Below, one piece after another: positions 1 to 10,084 of a stretch of DNA of 64,000 nucleotides. The stretch comes from Arbacia lixula (Eukaryota; Echinodermata; Echinoidea; Arbacioida; Arbaciidae). Location of the stretch: assembly GCA_963669155.1 (NCBI GenBank), contig OZ022583.1:8415921-8479920 (forward strand), read 5' to 3'. The notes below the pieces were generated by a model that ran no database searches, had not been told where the DNA came from, and was given only the letters and a program-made list of their open reading frames with translations. Each line of letters begins with the position of its first letter. The stretch's first letter is position 1. The translations under genes were made by a program, and so were the position numbers.

Positions 1-1
1 T

Positions 2-3000
2 TTCTTGACAAGGACCCAATCAACACTAGATTGTCGCCGCCTGGAATTACAAACCCCATGGGAAGTCATACCATGCAGAAACTACAAGGGAAACCCATTT
101 GTTTGCCGCATCGTTGCCAGTGAAACCAGCGTAATTCCACCCGGACATGAAGCGATACTGATGGGAGAAGTGGCTGGTCGTAAGAAGGAATCAATTCATG
201 GGGCTGGCCTACTTGAACCACCGCTAAACCAGACAGAGATGAGAAGTAAAGGACTACTCGTGGCAAGGGCAGTAATCGAGACGGGGACAGATGTGCTACC
301 AGTGCGAGTGTTCAACCCCACTCAACGGGAACGGAAGGTAAAGCGTGGAACTATGGTGGCCCGTCTGACGTCGATGGAAAATGACGAAATCATGGAGGCT
401 GTCCCCCCTACCTCAGCGGATGTTGGAGGAGAAGTACCACAGCATCTAGCCGAGCTATACCAGCAGAGTATCCGAGAAATTCCCGCTGAATACCACGCAC
501 AGGTGGCTGAGCTACTGAAGGGGTACAGTGACATATTCTCAACAGGCCTGACGGACTTGGGTAGGACAGGCTTAGTCCAACACTCCATCGACACAGGCGA
601 CTCTCGACCAATTAGGCAAGCACAACGACGACACCCTCCAGGCCAGAGAGATGAGATAGACCGGCAGGTGGCGGAGATGCTGACCCAGGAGCTGATTGAA
701 CCAACCAGCAGCCCGTGGGCATCGAATGTAGTGCTCGTAACGAAAAAGGATGGTAGCAAGAGGTTTTGCGTGGACTACCGACAGCTCAACGCCGCTACAT
801 TAAAGGACGCATACCCTCTGCCGCGGATTGACGACACCCTAGACGCATTGAGTGGGGCGAAGTGGTTTTCGACCCTGGATTTGGCCAGTGGGTACTGGCA
901 GGTGCAGCTGGACGAGTCGGAGAAGCAGAGGGCAGCTTTCATCGCGAATGGAGGACTGTATGCCTGGCGTGTCATGCCCTTCGGGTTATGCAATGCGCCC
1001 GCCACGTTCGAGAGGCTCATGGATCGCGTACTAGCAGGACTGACATGGGAAATGCTGCTGGTATACCTGGATGACGTGATAGTCTACGGGAAGACGGTGG
1101 ACCAGGAGATAGCTCGGCTAGCGGTGGTGTTTCAGCGGCTAAGGGAAGCGGGCCTGAAACTCAAGCCATCCAAGTGTCAGTTATTCAGGACCAGTGTCGG
1201 CTACCTGGGGCATGTCGTGTCGGCGGACGGAGTCGCAACGGACCCCAGCAAGACGGCGGCAATACAGCAGTGGCCTACGCCAAGGACTGTGAAGGAAGTG
1301 AGGAGCTTCATCGGACTGGTGTCATACTACCGCCGGTTCGTGGAGGGCTTCGCGGCCATCGCTAGACCACTACATGAGTTGACGGAGAAAAACAGGAGGT
1401 TCGAGTGGACGGAGGAGTGCCAGGCAGCATTCGATGAGCTCAAACGGAGGCTTATGTCACCCCCTATTTTGGCCTACCCCAACCCCGACGGTGACTACAT
1501 ACTTGATACGGACGCCAGTGACACCGGAATTGGCGCAGTTCTTTCTCAGGTGCAAGGAGGGGCTGAGAGAGTAGTAGCCTACGCCAGCCGCAGCCTACGG
1601 AGGGAGGAGAGGAATTACTGTGTAACGAGGAAGGAGCTTTTGGCCTTGGTGGTTTTCCTGAAGCAGTTTCGTCAGTACTTGTACGGCCGACAAGTAATCA
1701 TCCGTACGGACCATGGATCGCTGCAGTGGCTGGTACGTTTCAAGGATTCAAGGGGACAGCTCGCACGCTGGCTGGAGCAAATATCCGAATACAATTACAC
1801 CATCCAGCACAGACAAGGCCGAAGTCATGGAAATGCGGACGGAATGTCACGACGACCCTGCCGACAGTGTGGACGGGACGACGACGGCGTAGAATATCAT
1901 CTCAGAGTGCTAGAGAGTGTGGAGGAAAGCAGCCCCGACATAGCCACCCTACAGTCGCAGGAGGAAAACATCAGGCCAGTCAGAGCGGCCAAAATGAAGG
2001 GAGAAAAACCCACAAGCGAGGAGGCAGCACCTTGGTCTGATCAGGCGCGGCGTTTATTGACGCACTGGGATGTACTCGAAGTCCGAGACGGGGTACTGGT
2101 TCGGCGGTGGGAATCTGAAGACGGGTCTGTTGTACGAGGACAAGTCATACTACCACGGGCCATGATCACGGACGTGTTTCGGGAAGCCCATGCCTCCCTG
2201 ACAGGGGGACATTTCGGTATGACAAAGACGCTGGGACGAGTAAGGCTGAAATATTATTGGGTCGGAATGGTGGCAGATTTGCGCTCAGCGCTACGGCAGT
2301 GTGACGTCTGCGCCCGGAGGAAGTGCCCAAGCAAAACACAGCATGCACCGTTGCAGCAGAGAATCAGCGGGTCAGTGATGGAACGAGTCGCCCTAGATGT
2401 CGTAGGCCCTTTTCCCAGGACCAGACGTGGTAACCGGTATGTACTCGTGGTGGGGGATTATTTCTCCAAGTGGATGGAGGCGTACCCTATACCAAACGAG
2501 AAGGCAGGGACAGTGGCTGAGAAGTTGGTCATGGAGTACATATGCCGCTTTGGGGTGCCGAGATACATCCACTCAGACCAGGGGAGGAATTTTGTATCGG
2601 AGGTATTCAGTGAGGTCTGCCGGCTAATGGGCATCACCAAGACGAGAACCACGGCGTATAACCCCAAATCAGACGGACTGATAGAGCGGTATAATCGCAC
2701 GCTGATAGACACAGTGGCTGCCCTACTGGACCAGGGACAAGACGAAGAGTGGGACCAACTCCTTCCGTTCGCTACATGTGCATACCGAAGCTGCCCCCAA
2801 GAATCGACCGGGGAAACACCGAACATGCTTATGCTAGGGCGTGAGGTGACAATGCCGGGCGATCTGGTTGCCCCAGAGGATATGTCAGATGAACAGGATC
2901 CCCTGCCTGACTATGCTGAGCAGCTACGAGACCGTATGCAGAGGGTACACGAGAGGGTACGGGAGAAACTCGGCCTGGCCTGCAGAAAACAGAAGCGCTA

Positions 3001-3775
3001 CTACGACCGGAGAGCTACAGCGGCAAAGTTTGAAGTGGGGCAGTACGTGTGGTTGCGGAGGAAAATGCGGGAGAAGGGGCGAAGTCCTAAACTCCAGACA
3101 AAATGGCTGGGGCCCTACCTCGTTGTCACAAAACTGTCGGACGTTACCCTCCGCCTGCAACAGACGCCAAGGACGAAGCCTTATATCGTGCATGTGGACC
3201 GGCTGAAAGCCTACACAGGGGAACCGCTACCAGTATGGCAATACCAACCCAGGGCGACAGCAGACGACCCTCCCCAGCAGAATGAAGGTGGTGAAGACGG
3301 AGAAGTCACGGATACGGAAGAGACGGCGCCCGCTGGGTTAAGGGGACCAGACGAGGACGAAGCAGGCAGCAGGGAGGTAGAATTTGACGGGGAGAATACG
3401 GAGATGAGAGAAACGGCGCCCCCGGAGATACGGGTACCAGACGAGGGAAGCATCGATGGCGGCGAGGCGGACGGAGCAGTAGATACGTCGGAACGAGAGG
3501 AACCCACCATGATACCAGCTGATGGAGTGCAGCCATTCATGGGGGCAGGCGACGATGAGCTGCTACCGGACGGGGACGAACCATCAGCGTTTCCAGTGGG
3601 TGCCGAGTCGGGATTTGAGGGACCCAGCAGAACGTTGAACGCAAGTCCAGCTGCAGCAGGGACAGGCGCAGACACCAGCAGGGCCGACCAGGCAACGGAA
3701 GCGGCCATATCAAAGGAGGACAATCGCAAACAATACCCACGGCGGCAGAGGAGGCCCCCGCAATATTGCTATTAG
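2..3775 (+). CDS. pol: Gypsy-type LTR retrotransposon pol polyprotein, 5' end outside the window
   Basis: The frame is open at the left edge, so the protease and gag regions lie outside; the first ~130 residues resemble the segment after a retropepsin (IPPGHEA, GLLEPP). Reverse transcriptase spans about residues 190-400, with the fingers motif VDYRQLNAATLKDAYPLPR, LDLASGYWQV, the MPFGLCNAPATF block and the catalytic YLDD near residue 353. RNase H begins near residue 498 (DTDASDTGIGAVLSQ). Integrase follows: an HHCC zinc-binding region (about 725-770), then the D,D,E core (LDVVGPFP, HSDQGRNF, GLIERYN; about 798-892) and a GPY/F-type module (KWLGPYLVV, ~1035). The C-terminal ~180 residues are acidic and low complexity. 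This domain order (RT-RNaseH-IN) is that of Ty3/Gypsy, not Copia. There is no stop or frameshift over 1250 codons, so the copy looks recent. It replicates the element through an RNA intermediate. Confidence 0.95.
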   Translation, partial: FLTRTQSTLDCRRLELQTPWEVIPCRNYKGNPFVCRIVASETSVIPPGHEAILMGEVAGRKKESIHGAGLLEPPLNQTEMRSKGLLVARAVIETGTDVLPVRVFNPTQRERKVKRGTMVARLTSMENDEIMEAVPPTSADVGGEVPQHLAELYQQSIREIPAEYHAQVAELLKGYSDIFSTGLTDLGRTGLVQHSIDTGDSRPIRQAQRRHPPGQRDEIDRQVAEMLTQELIEPTSSPWASNVVLVTKKDGSKRFCVDYRQLNAATLKDAYPLPRIDDTLDALSGAKWFSTLDLASGYWQVQLDESEKQRAAFIANGGLYAWRVMPFGLCNAPATFERLMDRVLAGLTWEMLLVYLDDVIVYGKTVDQEIARLAVVFQRLREAGLKLKPSKCQLFRTSVGYLGHVVSADGVATDPSKTAAIQQWPTPRTVKEVRSFIGLVSYYRRFVEGFAAIARPLHELTEKNRRFEWTEECQAAFDELKRRLMSPPILAYPNPDGDYILDTDASDTGIGAVLSQVQGGAERVVAYASRSLRREERNYCVTRKELLALVVFLKQFRQYLYGRQVIIRTDHGSLQWLVRFKDSRGQLARWLEQISEYNYTIQHRQGRSHGNADGMSRRPCRQCGRDDDGVEYHLRVLESVEESSPDIATLQSQEENIRPVRAAKMKGEKPTSEEAAPWSDQARRLLTHWDVLEVRDGVLVRRWESEDGSVVRGQVILPRAMITDVFREAHASLTGGHFGMTKTLGRVRLKYYWVGMVADLRSALRQCDVCARRKCPSKTQHAPLQQRISGSVMERVALDVVGPFPRTRRGNRYVLVVGDYFSKWMEAYPIPNEKAGTVAEKLVMEYICRFGVPRYIHSDQGRNFVSEVFSEVCRLMGITKTRTTAYNPKSDGLIERYNRTLIDTVAALLDQGQDEEWDQLLPFATCAYRSCPQESTGETPNMLMLGREVTMPGDLVAPEDMSDEQDPLPDYAEQLRDRMQRVHERVREKLGLACRKQKRYYDRRATAAKFEVGQYVWLRRKMREKGRSPKLQTKWLGPYLVVTKLSDVTLRLQQTPRTKPYIVHVDRLKAYTGEPLPVWQYQPRATADDPPQQNEGGEDGEVTDTEETAPAGLRGPDEDEAGSREVEFDGENTEMRETAPPEIRVPDEGSIDGGEADGAVDTSEREEPTMIPADGVQPFMGAGDDELLPDGDEPSAFPVGAESGFEGPSRTLNASPAAAGTGADTSRADQATEAAISKEDNRKQYPRRQRRPPQYCY

Positions 3776-3934
3776 GAAGGAAGGACTATTTTGGACATAT
3801 AATTTAATTTATTTTTATTTTCTTTGTGCAGAGGGATGACTACCAGTATAAACTGTGTAAATAATTTGAGATATTTTATTGCATTGAAGCTGTATATAAA
3901 CGTCTAGTTTGTTTATTTACAGAATTAAACTACC
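3776..3934 (+). promoter_or_regulatory. pol-ORF3 spacer with two candidate 3' splice sites
   Basis: This 159-bp AT-rich spacer holds two pyrimidine-rich tracts ending in AG: one ending TTTGTGCAG near 3831, and one ending TTATTTACAG at 3922, only 12 bp before the ORF3 ATG at 3935. That placement is what a spliced subgenomic mRNA for the downstream ORF would need, as for env in errantiviruses. Use of the sites is inferred, and the matching donor would lie upstream of the window. Confidence 0.45.
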
Positions 3935-4807
3935 ATGCCTTCCCACAAAGCAAAGAAGGACCCCGGCCGGGATTCCCGCGACCGCAAATCCAAGGATGGC
4001 AGGGACTCAAAGAAAAGAAAGACTGTGGACCCTTTAGTGTTTCGATGCGTCTCGTGTGAATTTACTACCCCGGATAAAGGCGAGATGATTAGGCACACAG
4101 CAAAGCACGCGGTTCTGGTGGTGCCAACGCGAAAATATTCATTTACTCCGGTGGACCCCCGCCAAAAGAAGCCTAATAAAGAAAGGGACTCTAAAGAAAG
4201 TGACCCTAAGGGGAAGGACGAGAGCGCAAAAAGTTCAAAGAAAAAGGCGGACAATGAAAAACCACAGACAAAGTCGACGGAGAGTACCCCGACGAGGGAC
4301 GAACGGAGCACAAGTTACACGATGGTTCCCTTGTCGCCTAAAGAAAGTAAGAAGTCGGTACCAAAAACTGGGGAACCGGAGAAGGATGCTGAGCCCTCCT
4401 ACGTGGTGGAGCCCAGACCGGCGTCGCCCGCGTACAGCGACGTCAGTGACGCGAGCGATAGTAACGTACAGCTAGTGATAGACTTACGCTCGTCTCCCGT
4501 CAAGCGCAGGTGTGAGTACAGTCCGACGCCTGAACCCCGTTCCCCCAGCACGGAACGAAAAGTGACAAATACGAGCGAAGAAGGGGTACAGGTGAAAGGT
4601 ACTGAGATCGACCAGACCCACATTAGGAATAGGCTGACAGAGTTAAGAGCCTTGGACCCGTCGTCTCTCAGGGGCCGGGATCGCTTCTCCAATATTTTTA
4701 ACTTACCGCGTGGACTTACGCTAATTCGAACCACCGAGCGACACATGACATTGCAGGGGGAATTGATAGAGGTGGTTACGGAGGAATACAAGAGGGATAC
4801 CCAGTAA
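3935..4807 (+). CDS. Retrotransposon third ORF: charged protein with one C2H2 zinc finger
   Basis: This 290-aa ORF lies in the position where env is found in errantiviruses, but it has no signal peptide or membrane segment. Residues 1-30 are basic (Lys/Arg/Ser/Asp). A single C2H2 finger follows at about residues 38-58 (C-x2-C-x12-H-x3-H, beginning CVSCEFTT). The middle is a Lys/Ser/Glu-rich disordered stretch. The last ~80 residues are more ordered (LTELRALDPSSLRGRDRFSN) and may be a folded domain. I do not recognise the family. Because it sits between pol and the 3' LTR in the same orientation, I treat it as part of the element. A nucleic-acid-binding, nuclear or Gag-like accessory role would fit but is not shown. 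Confidence 0.75.
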   Translation: MPSHKAKKDPGRDSRDRKSKDGRDSKKRKTVDPLVFRCVSCEFTTPDKGEMIRHTAKHAVLVVPTRKYSFTPVDPRQKKPNKERDSKESDPKGKDESAKSSKKKADNEKPQTKSTESTPTRDERSTSYTMVPLSPKESKKSVPKTGEPEKDAEPSYVVEPRPASPAYSDVSDASDSNVQLVIDLRSSPVKRRCEYSPTPEPRSPSTERKVTNTSEEGVQVKGTEIDQTHIRNRLTELRALDPSSLRGRDRFSNIFNLPRGLTLIRTTERHMTLQGELIEVVTEEYKRDTQ

Positions 4808-5785
4808 AGGACACGGTACCAATTTTGTTTGGACATGATTATTGTGATATGGACACTGAAATCATTTGCTTGGACTTGGTTTTGGAGCTGTTGAGTGAAA
4901 TGGACACTAAAACAAAGATTAATAATGCGTTATGTTTTTATTGTTAATTGTTAAGGAGTTTTAACAAATACATGTTTAAGGCCAGGAGCCTATTAGTCTT
5001 TAGATTATTATTAGTAAATTGTTATAAATGCACCCGGAGTTGTTTTATATTTATGCCAAATGTTTGATTATGTTAATTATTAAGAAAAACGGATCAGCTA
5101 CGGTTGGAGAGTGAAAGTGTGTAGTAATCGAAGCAGCAGTAGGGTGAATAGCAGATAATTGATTAAATAATTTTGTTTTGTTAATTATAAATAAAATCAG
5201 AAATGTTAATTGATTACATAATTTGTTGTGTTATTAATTATAGAAAGAAAAAAAATCGGAAGTATTAGTGGGTAGCAGATGTAGATGCTGGTATGAGCAA
5301 AAGAATAAATAAATAGAACAATAAATAAATAATAGTTATTGTAGTAGAAATAGGGTAGCAGATTTGCAAATAGAATTGGTTAATTATGGATTGTAGTAGA
5401 AGTAGGACGAGATGCAGATAATTGAGCTAATAATTTAGTTGTTGCTAATCGTAGAAAGGAGCAGATATAGGATTTCAAGTAGAAGGCTGTAAGTGATTTT
5501 ATTAATAATTATAGCATAGGTTGAAACACAGTTAATGATATAATTAATTAGACATTTGAGTTGTTGAATATATCAGAAGTATGAGTGTGAAATTGTAGCA
5601 GAAGTAGGGGTAGTAGATGATTGTGATAGATGTTGTATACTGTTACAGGTAGATCGTGTTTTGTTAATAATAAGAATTGTTAGAAAATAAAAAGAGTTCT
5701 TTTTGGGTGACTTGTAAATTTGTAAGTTGAATTTTAGAATTGCTTAAATTAGAGGAAGAAAAGAAAATAAACAAAATGCATGTTA
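4808..5785 (+). other. Noncoding 3' internal region of the Gypsy element, part 1
   Basis: About 1 kb of AT-rich sequence without a plausible ORF. Loosely repeated motifs (GTAGCAGA, AGTAGG, TAATTATAGA) suggest decayed tandem duplication. It lies between the last ORF and the nested pogo-like insertion and carries no recognisable gene. Confidence 0.6.
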
Positions 5786-5787
5786 TA

Positions 5788-6665
5788 CAGCTTACTCTCG
5801 ATATAACGAGGTCGTCAGGACCAGGGCTTTTTCCTCGTTATAACGAAACCTCGTTGTATCCAAACAGAATAAAAAACAATAAAATACATTGAAAACATGT
5901 GTGCTTGTGTGTTCATTGTGTTTTACTATGTTTTCATATCCATAGCCGTCTTGGAAACATGCGTTATCAAACTGAAAAAAGGGGATTGGATCGTGCGTTT
6001 TCAAACTGAAAAGGGATATGCGCTTTCAAACTGAAAAGGGGATTTATTTTTGCTCAACACATTATCCTACCTTGATACATTTTGACGTTTCAATAACTAA
6101 TTGCATTCAATGAATTATAGACCATTCCCGATACGATGGGTGTTATTTTGCAGTAAATTAATAGGTCAATTGTTCTCGTAATCTTCTGGACAAGATGCTG
6201 TTTCATTGTTTGGACAAACAAGAGAATATCATTGATTGCCGCGATGGGATCGGACTTGGAAGCCATGTGCTTTCAATGTACGTAAGCTGTGCGATCGCGA
6301 AGGAGTGATGTATTAGAAACTGTGCACATGCTGTAATACACGGCCACACAACGCAATTCGGCCACACAACGCAATTGCGTTGTGTGGCCGTGTATTACGA
6401 GATGTGTGTCTGGCTCCTTGCGGTGCCGGTGTTTTCATGTCTCGAGTTTTCCTTCCTCGTTGTAACGGGACGCAATTGTTATGTTTTTCTTTGTCTTGGG
6501 GTCAACAGAATAAGCTCGTTATAACGAAATCTCGTTGTAACCGTGCTCGTTGTAAGCGACGTGTTGCACCATAGGTTTGCATGTAGAAACATTTTGGACC
6601 GAGAGATTTCTCTCGTTATAACGAAACCTCGTTATATCCGTGCTCGTTGTATCGAGAGTAAGCTG
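5788..6665. mobile_element. pogo/Tigger-like nonautonomous DNA transposon nested in the Gypsy element
   Basis: The 878-bp segment starts CAGCTTACTCTCGATATAAC and ends with the matching inverted sequence (TCGAGAGTAAGCTG). It is flanked by TA on both sides (5786-5787 and 6666-6667), the target duplication of Tc1/mariner/pogo elements, and CAG/CTG ends with an ATAACG-type subterminal repeat are typical of pogo/Tigger. Further subterminal repeats (CTCGTTATAACGA) recur at both ends. No transposase is encoded, so it would need one in trans. It interrupts the Gypsy noncoding region and is therefore younger than that insertion. Confidence 0.8.
6334..6397. repeat. Perfect hairpin with an internal tandem duplication
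   Basis: Inside the pogo-like element, TAATACACGGCCACACAACG is followed by a second copy of CGGCCACACAACGCAATT and then by the reverse complement reading out to CGTGTATTA. The result is a near-perfect palindrome of about 64 bp in which one stem segment is present twice. Confidence 0.85.
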
Positions 6666-6667
6666 TA

Positions 6668-7025
6668 TTGTGATAAATGATAAGTTCGGGAAGAAAATTA
6701 GAAGTTAGCATACTTGTGTGGATCACCTGAAAAGTTCTCAGGTCAAAGGTTAGTCTGGTGACCTATAACAGTGTTAATAATGTTGAATTTGTTTTAATTG
6801 TTACATTGGGTTGTTATATTTGTGTTAATTTTGATGTTAAATTGTTGTTGAAATTATTGTTAAAAGAAAGTGGCTGGAATGTCATATAAGTTGATAAATG
6901 ATTTTATGACGAATGGAAGTATGGTTGATTGTACAATAAGGTTAATAATGATAAATAGGAATAAATTAAGTTTAAACTAGATTGTGGTCAGCTTGGGGAC
7001 CAAGCTTACATGGGGAGGGGGGCCG
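6668..7025 (+). other. Noncoding 3' internal region, part 2, with polypurine tract
   Basis: AT-rich sequence ending in GGGGAGGGGGG (about 7012-7022) directly before the LTR start. A purine run in this position is the expected plus-strand priming site for reverse transcription. No ORF is visible. Confidence 0.65.
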
Positions 7026-8752
7026 TGTAGCGAAAATAGGGTTATTTCCGTAATTGCAGTGGATCGATTATATTATTTAGATCGATTATTATATAACAGT
7101 TATTAAAATTTAAGGATACTTATTAAGGATATAAGAAGAAATGGTCAGTGGTAGGTTGGTCAGTTGTTCAGAGAAGATTTATTAGATAAGTTTTTAGAGA
7201 TAAAATATATAGGGAGGTTAGTCACGGCGCGTATGAGGTTGATATCGCAGGTAGTTGAGTGTACAGGTAGGGGTATCGCGCGCGCGGTTTAGCGGAATCG
7301 GTCAGGTTTCGCGTAATCGATTAAGTACTGCGTAATCGATTACAACGTATAAGTAACGTTTCAGAGTTTTTAGGACAAAAATTAGTTATTGTAGAATAAG
7401 TAGAAATTGTAGAATAATTCGGATGGTCGGGAATGTTAGAAATAATGATGATGTGTTATTTAAGATAATTGGCATGTAATAAAAGTAATTAGCGGTATTA
7501 TAAATCTAAGATTTAAAGTATAAGGGAAATGTACTGAATTATCTAACCAATTATTTCTCTGTGATTTTTGTGTATAAGTAAATAAAGAAGTTCGCAAATC
7601 GGGGGAGCGAGAGGGTCACTGGCTAGGTATACCACCGGTATACTCTACCCTACCGCTAGTACGGTGTGCGAAGCAAATGATTGAATTGATGTTTTGCACA
7701 ACATCTTTCGCTCGCGAAAGATAATCGGTGTTTGAAGGTTCCACACTGGTGGGGACTATTGGTGGTAATTAGGGCCACTGATAGCCTTGGAATCGCTTTC
7801 CTCCGGCATTGCGGGAGACTGGTATAAGTGGTATTGTCTACCAGTACCAGAGCTGGGGGAGCAAGACTGGTAGGACTGGCAAAGCTGGAGACTGGTCTTG
7901 GTATCAGTACGGGTCGAGACGGAGGACCAGACGCTGGACCACCGGTGAAGGCGACTGGTAGGAGAGAGGAACCAGCCTGTTCCAGCCTACCAGGGCAGTG
8001 GATTCTTGCTGGTGGATTTGTGCCCCTGGATTCTTGCAGTGGATTCTTGCTGGTGGATTTGTGCCCCTGGATTCTTGCTGGTGGAATTGTGCCCCTGGAT
8101 TTTTGCTGTTGGATTCTTGCTGGTGGATTTGTGCCCCTGGATTTTTTTTGCTGTTGGATTTTTGCTGGTGGCTTGTGCTTGGGATTGGTGCTTTGGATTT
8201 GTGCTTTGGATTTTTGCCTGTGGATTTGTTATTGTGCTGGAGGGGTCTACTGGTGGTGGTGCTGCTATCCTGTCTATGAGGCTGTGACAGAACAGACGGG
8301 GGACCAGCGGGCTAGCAGACTGGTGGAACAGAGGGATTTCTTTGCTGCTGCCGCTGCTGTGGCTGTGACTGTGCCTGTTGTTGCTGCTGTTGTTAGTAGT
8401 GGCGCTGCTGGTATCAGCTAGTATTAAGTATTGGAGGACCGGGTACATTGGAATTCAACGTTTTATCACAACAGAATCGGGTATCAGTGCTCCGGACACG
8501 GGGAACCTAATCAGAGGAGTGTGCCGCTTGTGCTGGTATCCCCGTCTATAAACCTGGTCGTATATTGCGACCAAACGGACTTATAGCCTACACGCTCGGC
8601 GGATCATCCTTGACTTGGGTACTCGGCGCGGGGAACGAAAAGGGAACGGCGTCCTGACAAACACCATATTATTCCCTTTCGCCCCCGGTCGAGCAGGCGC
8701 CCTAACTTATTACCATCAGGGGGACCGACAACAAAACCCAATTTTCGCTACA
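7026..8752 (+). mobile_element. 3' long terminal repeat of the Gypsy element
   Basis: It begins TGTAGCGAAAAT just after the polypurine tract, and the exact inverted counterpart ATTTTCGCTACA ends at 8752. This gives TG...CA termini with a 12-bp inverted match and a length of 1727 bp, long for a Gypsy LTR. It should hold the element's promoter and polyadenylation signal; AATAAA occurs at about 7581. The 5' LTR and target duplication are outside the window, so the right border rests on the inverted match alone. An AATAAA just outside, near 8817, leaves open a slightly later end. Long ORF-like frames at 7828-8421 are minisatellite by-products. Confidence 0.7.
7995..8225 (+). repeat. Minisatellite inside the LTR
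   Basis: Imperfect tandem copies of a roughly 28-bp unit (core TTCTTGCTGGTGGATTTGTG plus CCCCTGGA), about six to eight units with length variation. They leave several frames open by composition alone. Confidence 0.85.
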
Positions 8753-8923
8753 ATATTATGTTTATGTTGTGGTTTTCCTGTATTTAATTACTGGGGCTGC
8801 TGTTTGTTGCTGTTATAATAAACTGCCGGAACTGAAAGACTTGTCTGCTGTCTGTTTCTGCTGTCCGCGTACCTCATCCTTTCATTAGTATACTGTGATG
8901 ACTAATGAACAAATCAAATTTAC
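8753..8923. other. Sequence between the LTR and the host exon
   Basis: Short stretch between the apparent LTR end and the - strand host exon, read as intron of the host gene. It contains AATAAA near 8817 and a thymine/guanine-rich run after it, which could instead be LTR tail. No gene is seen. Confidence 0.4.
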
Positions 8924-9507
8924 CTCTCTCCAATGTTCCTGTGAAGATATTTTGACTCGAGTGGGTCTCTGGTCAGGTCAATCTCCTCTATCTCCTCCTC
9001 ATCATTATCATCCCTGTCTTGCTTCTCTCCTTCCTCCCATCCTCCACTAGCATGGTCATCATCGCTCGAGGCAGAGTCTCCCGTCTCGTTCCTCTCCTTC
9101 CCGCTCTCCGTCTCTCCGCTCACATGCCTCAGATGGCTACTCAAGCTGAGCACGTCTCCGTCGAATCCGGTATATCCATCAATGGGGATTCCGTTTTGCA
9201 AACTCCCCTCCTTTGATCCACCACTCCTCTCTGCCGAGCCTGGTTCATTGCTGAAACCGCCATAGCTCCCTCCGTGTGTTTCCTCCTCCTTCCGTCCCAT
9301 CTCGCTATCTGATATCTCTTGAAGCTGCCCATCTTGTGCGGTAGGCTCTGATTCTCGCGAGCTCTCTCGGACTGGATAGTACTGTCGCGTTGTCCTCTGT
9401 GTGACTGGCTCGCTTTCCCATGAGCTTGTACCGGACTCAGACTCGGAGCTGAGTTGGTTTTCCTCAATGTTCTCCTTGGGTTTAATTGATTTTGTTAGTT
9501 CGCTCAT
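8924..9507 (-). CDS. First coding exon of an unrecognised acidic protein (partial gene)
   Basis: On the - strand a 3' splice site (TTTTCATTTCAG) ends at 9530, the ATG lies at 9507, and the frame runs 194 codons plus two bases to a donor (GAGAG followed by GTAAAT) at 8923. The protein begins MSELTKSIKPKENIEE. It is rich in Ser, Glu, Gly and Asp and has an acidic run DDNDEEEIEEIDLTRD, in which EEIDLT resembles a SUMO-interacting motif. I recognise no fold or family. The rest of the gene must lie to the left, beyond the Gypsy insertion that occupies its next intron. The clean splice borders and open frame argue for a real exon. Confidence 0.6.
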
Positions 9508-9786
9508 TTTGTCTCGAAATCATTACTCACTGAAATGAAAACAAAGAATAGAAGAACAAAGAACTCATGTTAAACACATTTTGACCTTCCAAAGACAAAA
9601 TTTAAATTAAACTGATTCAACATTAAGGGTAGGGATGGTAGTCCCTTTACACATAAAAAAGTCAAATTGTGTGAGTACCACAGAAAATCAAAGGAAATTC
9701 CCTCACAATACCAAAACTGGAAACTGACGTTGAGCGGGATTTAATTGTTAGATTTCTAGAAGGATTTGAAAAACATGCCCAAAACC

Positions 9787-9990
9787 AATACGTACCTTTA
9801 CGGTTCTTGTATCGCAAGGCATTATGGGACGGAATTCTAGTACGCGAGCGTTCAGTGATCGCTGCGGTTATTGACTACAATGTCATTTTCATGTTACAGA
9901 TTTGTTACGTGGATCGGTTCCAACGTGATAATTTTCAGTAAATCTGAATTGCATTTGTATTATTGATTATTTGATTTGATTCGTATTATT
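9787..9990 (-). promoter_or_regulatory. Putative first exon/promoter of the acidic-protein gene; left arm of an inverted repeat
   Basis: On the - strand CAAGAACCGTAAAG is followed by GTACGTATT, a good donor at 9795, placed to splice to the exon starting at 9529. Upstream on the same strand lies GCGATCACTGAACGCTCGCG, a GC-richer patch that could be the promoter. The whole arm is repeated in reverse at 10601-10839. The exon assignment is inferred. Confidence 0.4.
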
Positions 9991-10084
9991 GTATCTAAAT
10001 AATGATTTATAAAGGGTTTGTTGAGAAAACGTGCACCTCCAGACGTGAACACTCACAGCCCAACAAGAGAAAGCACTGGATGGA

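Noticed and set aside
3935..4807. Envelope glycoprotein in the Gypsy element
   Set aside because: There is no signal peptide, membrane segment or cysteine pattern of an envelope. The ORF has a C2H2 finger and charged disordered regions instead.
7828..8421. A 197-codon + strand frame and a 153-codon - strand frame in the LTR
   Set aside because: Both run through a minisatellite with a Trp/Gly/Leu or Ser/Lys/Asn repeat. The openness comes from unit composition, and no domain is visible.
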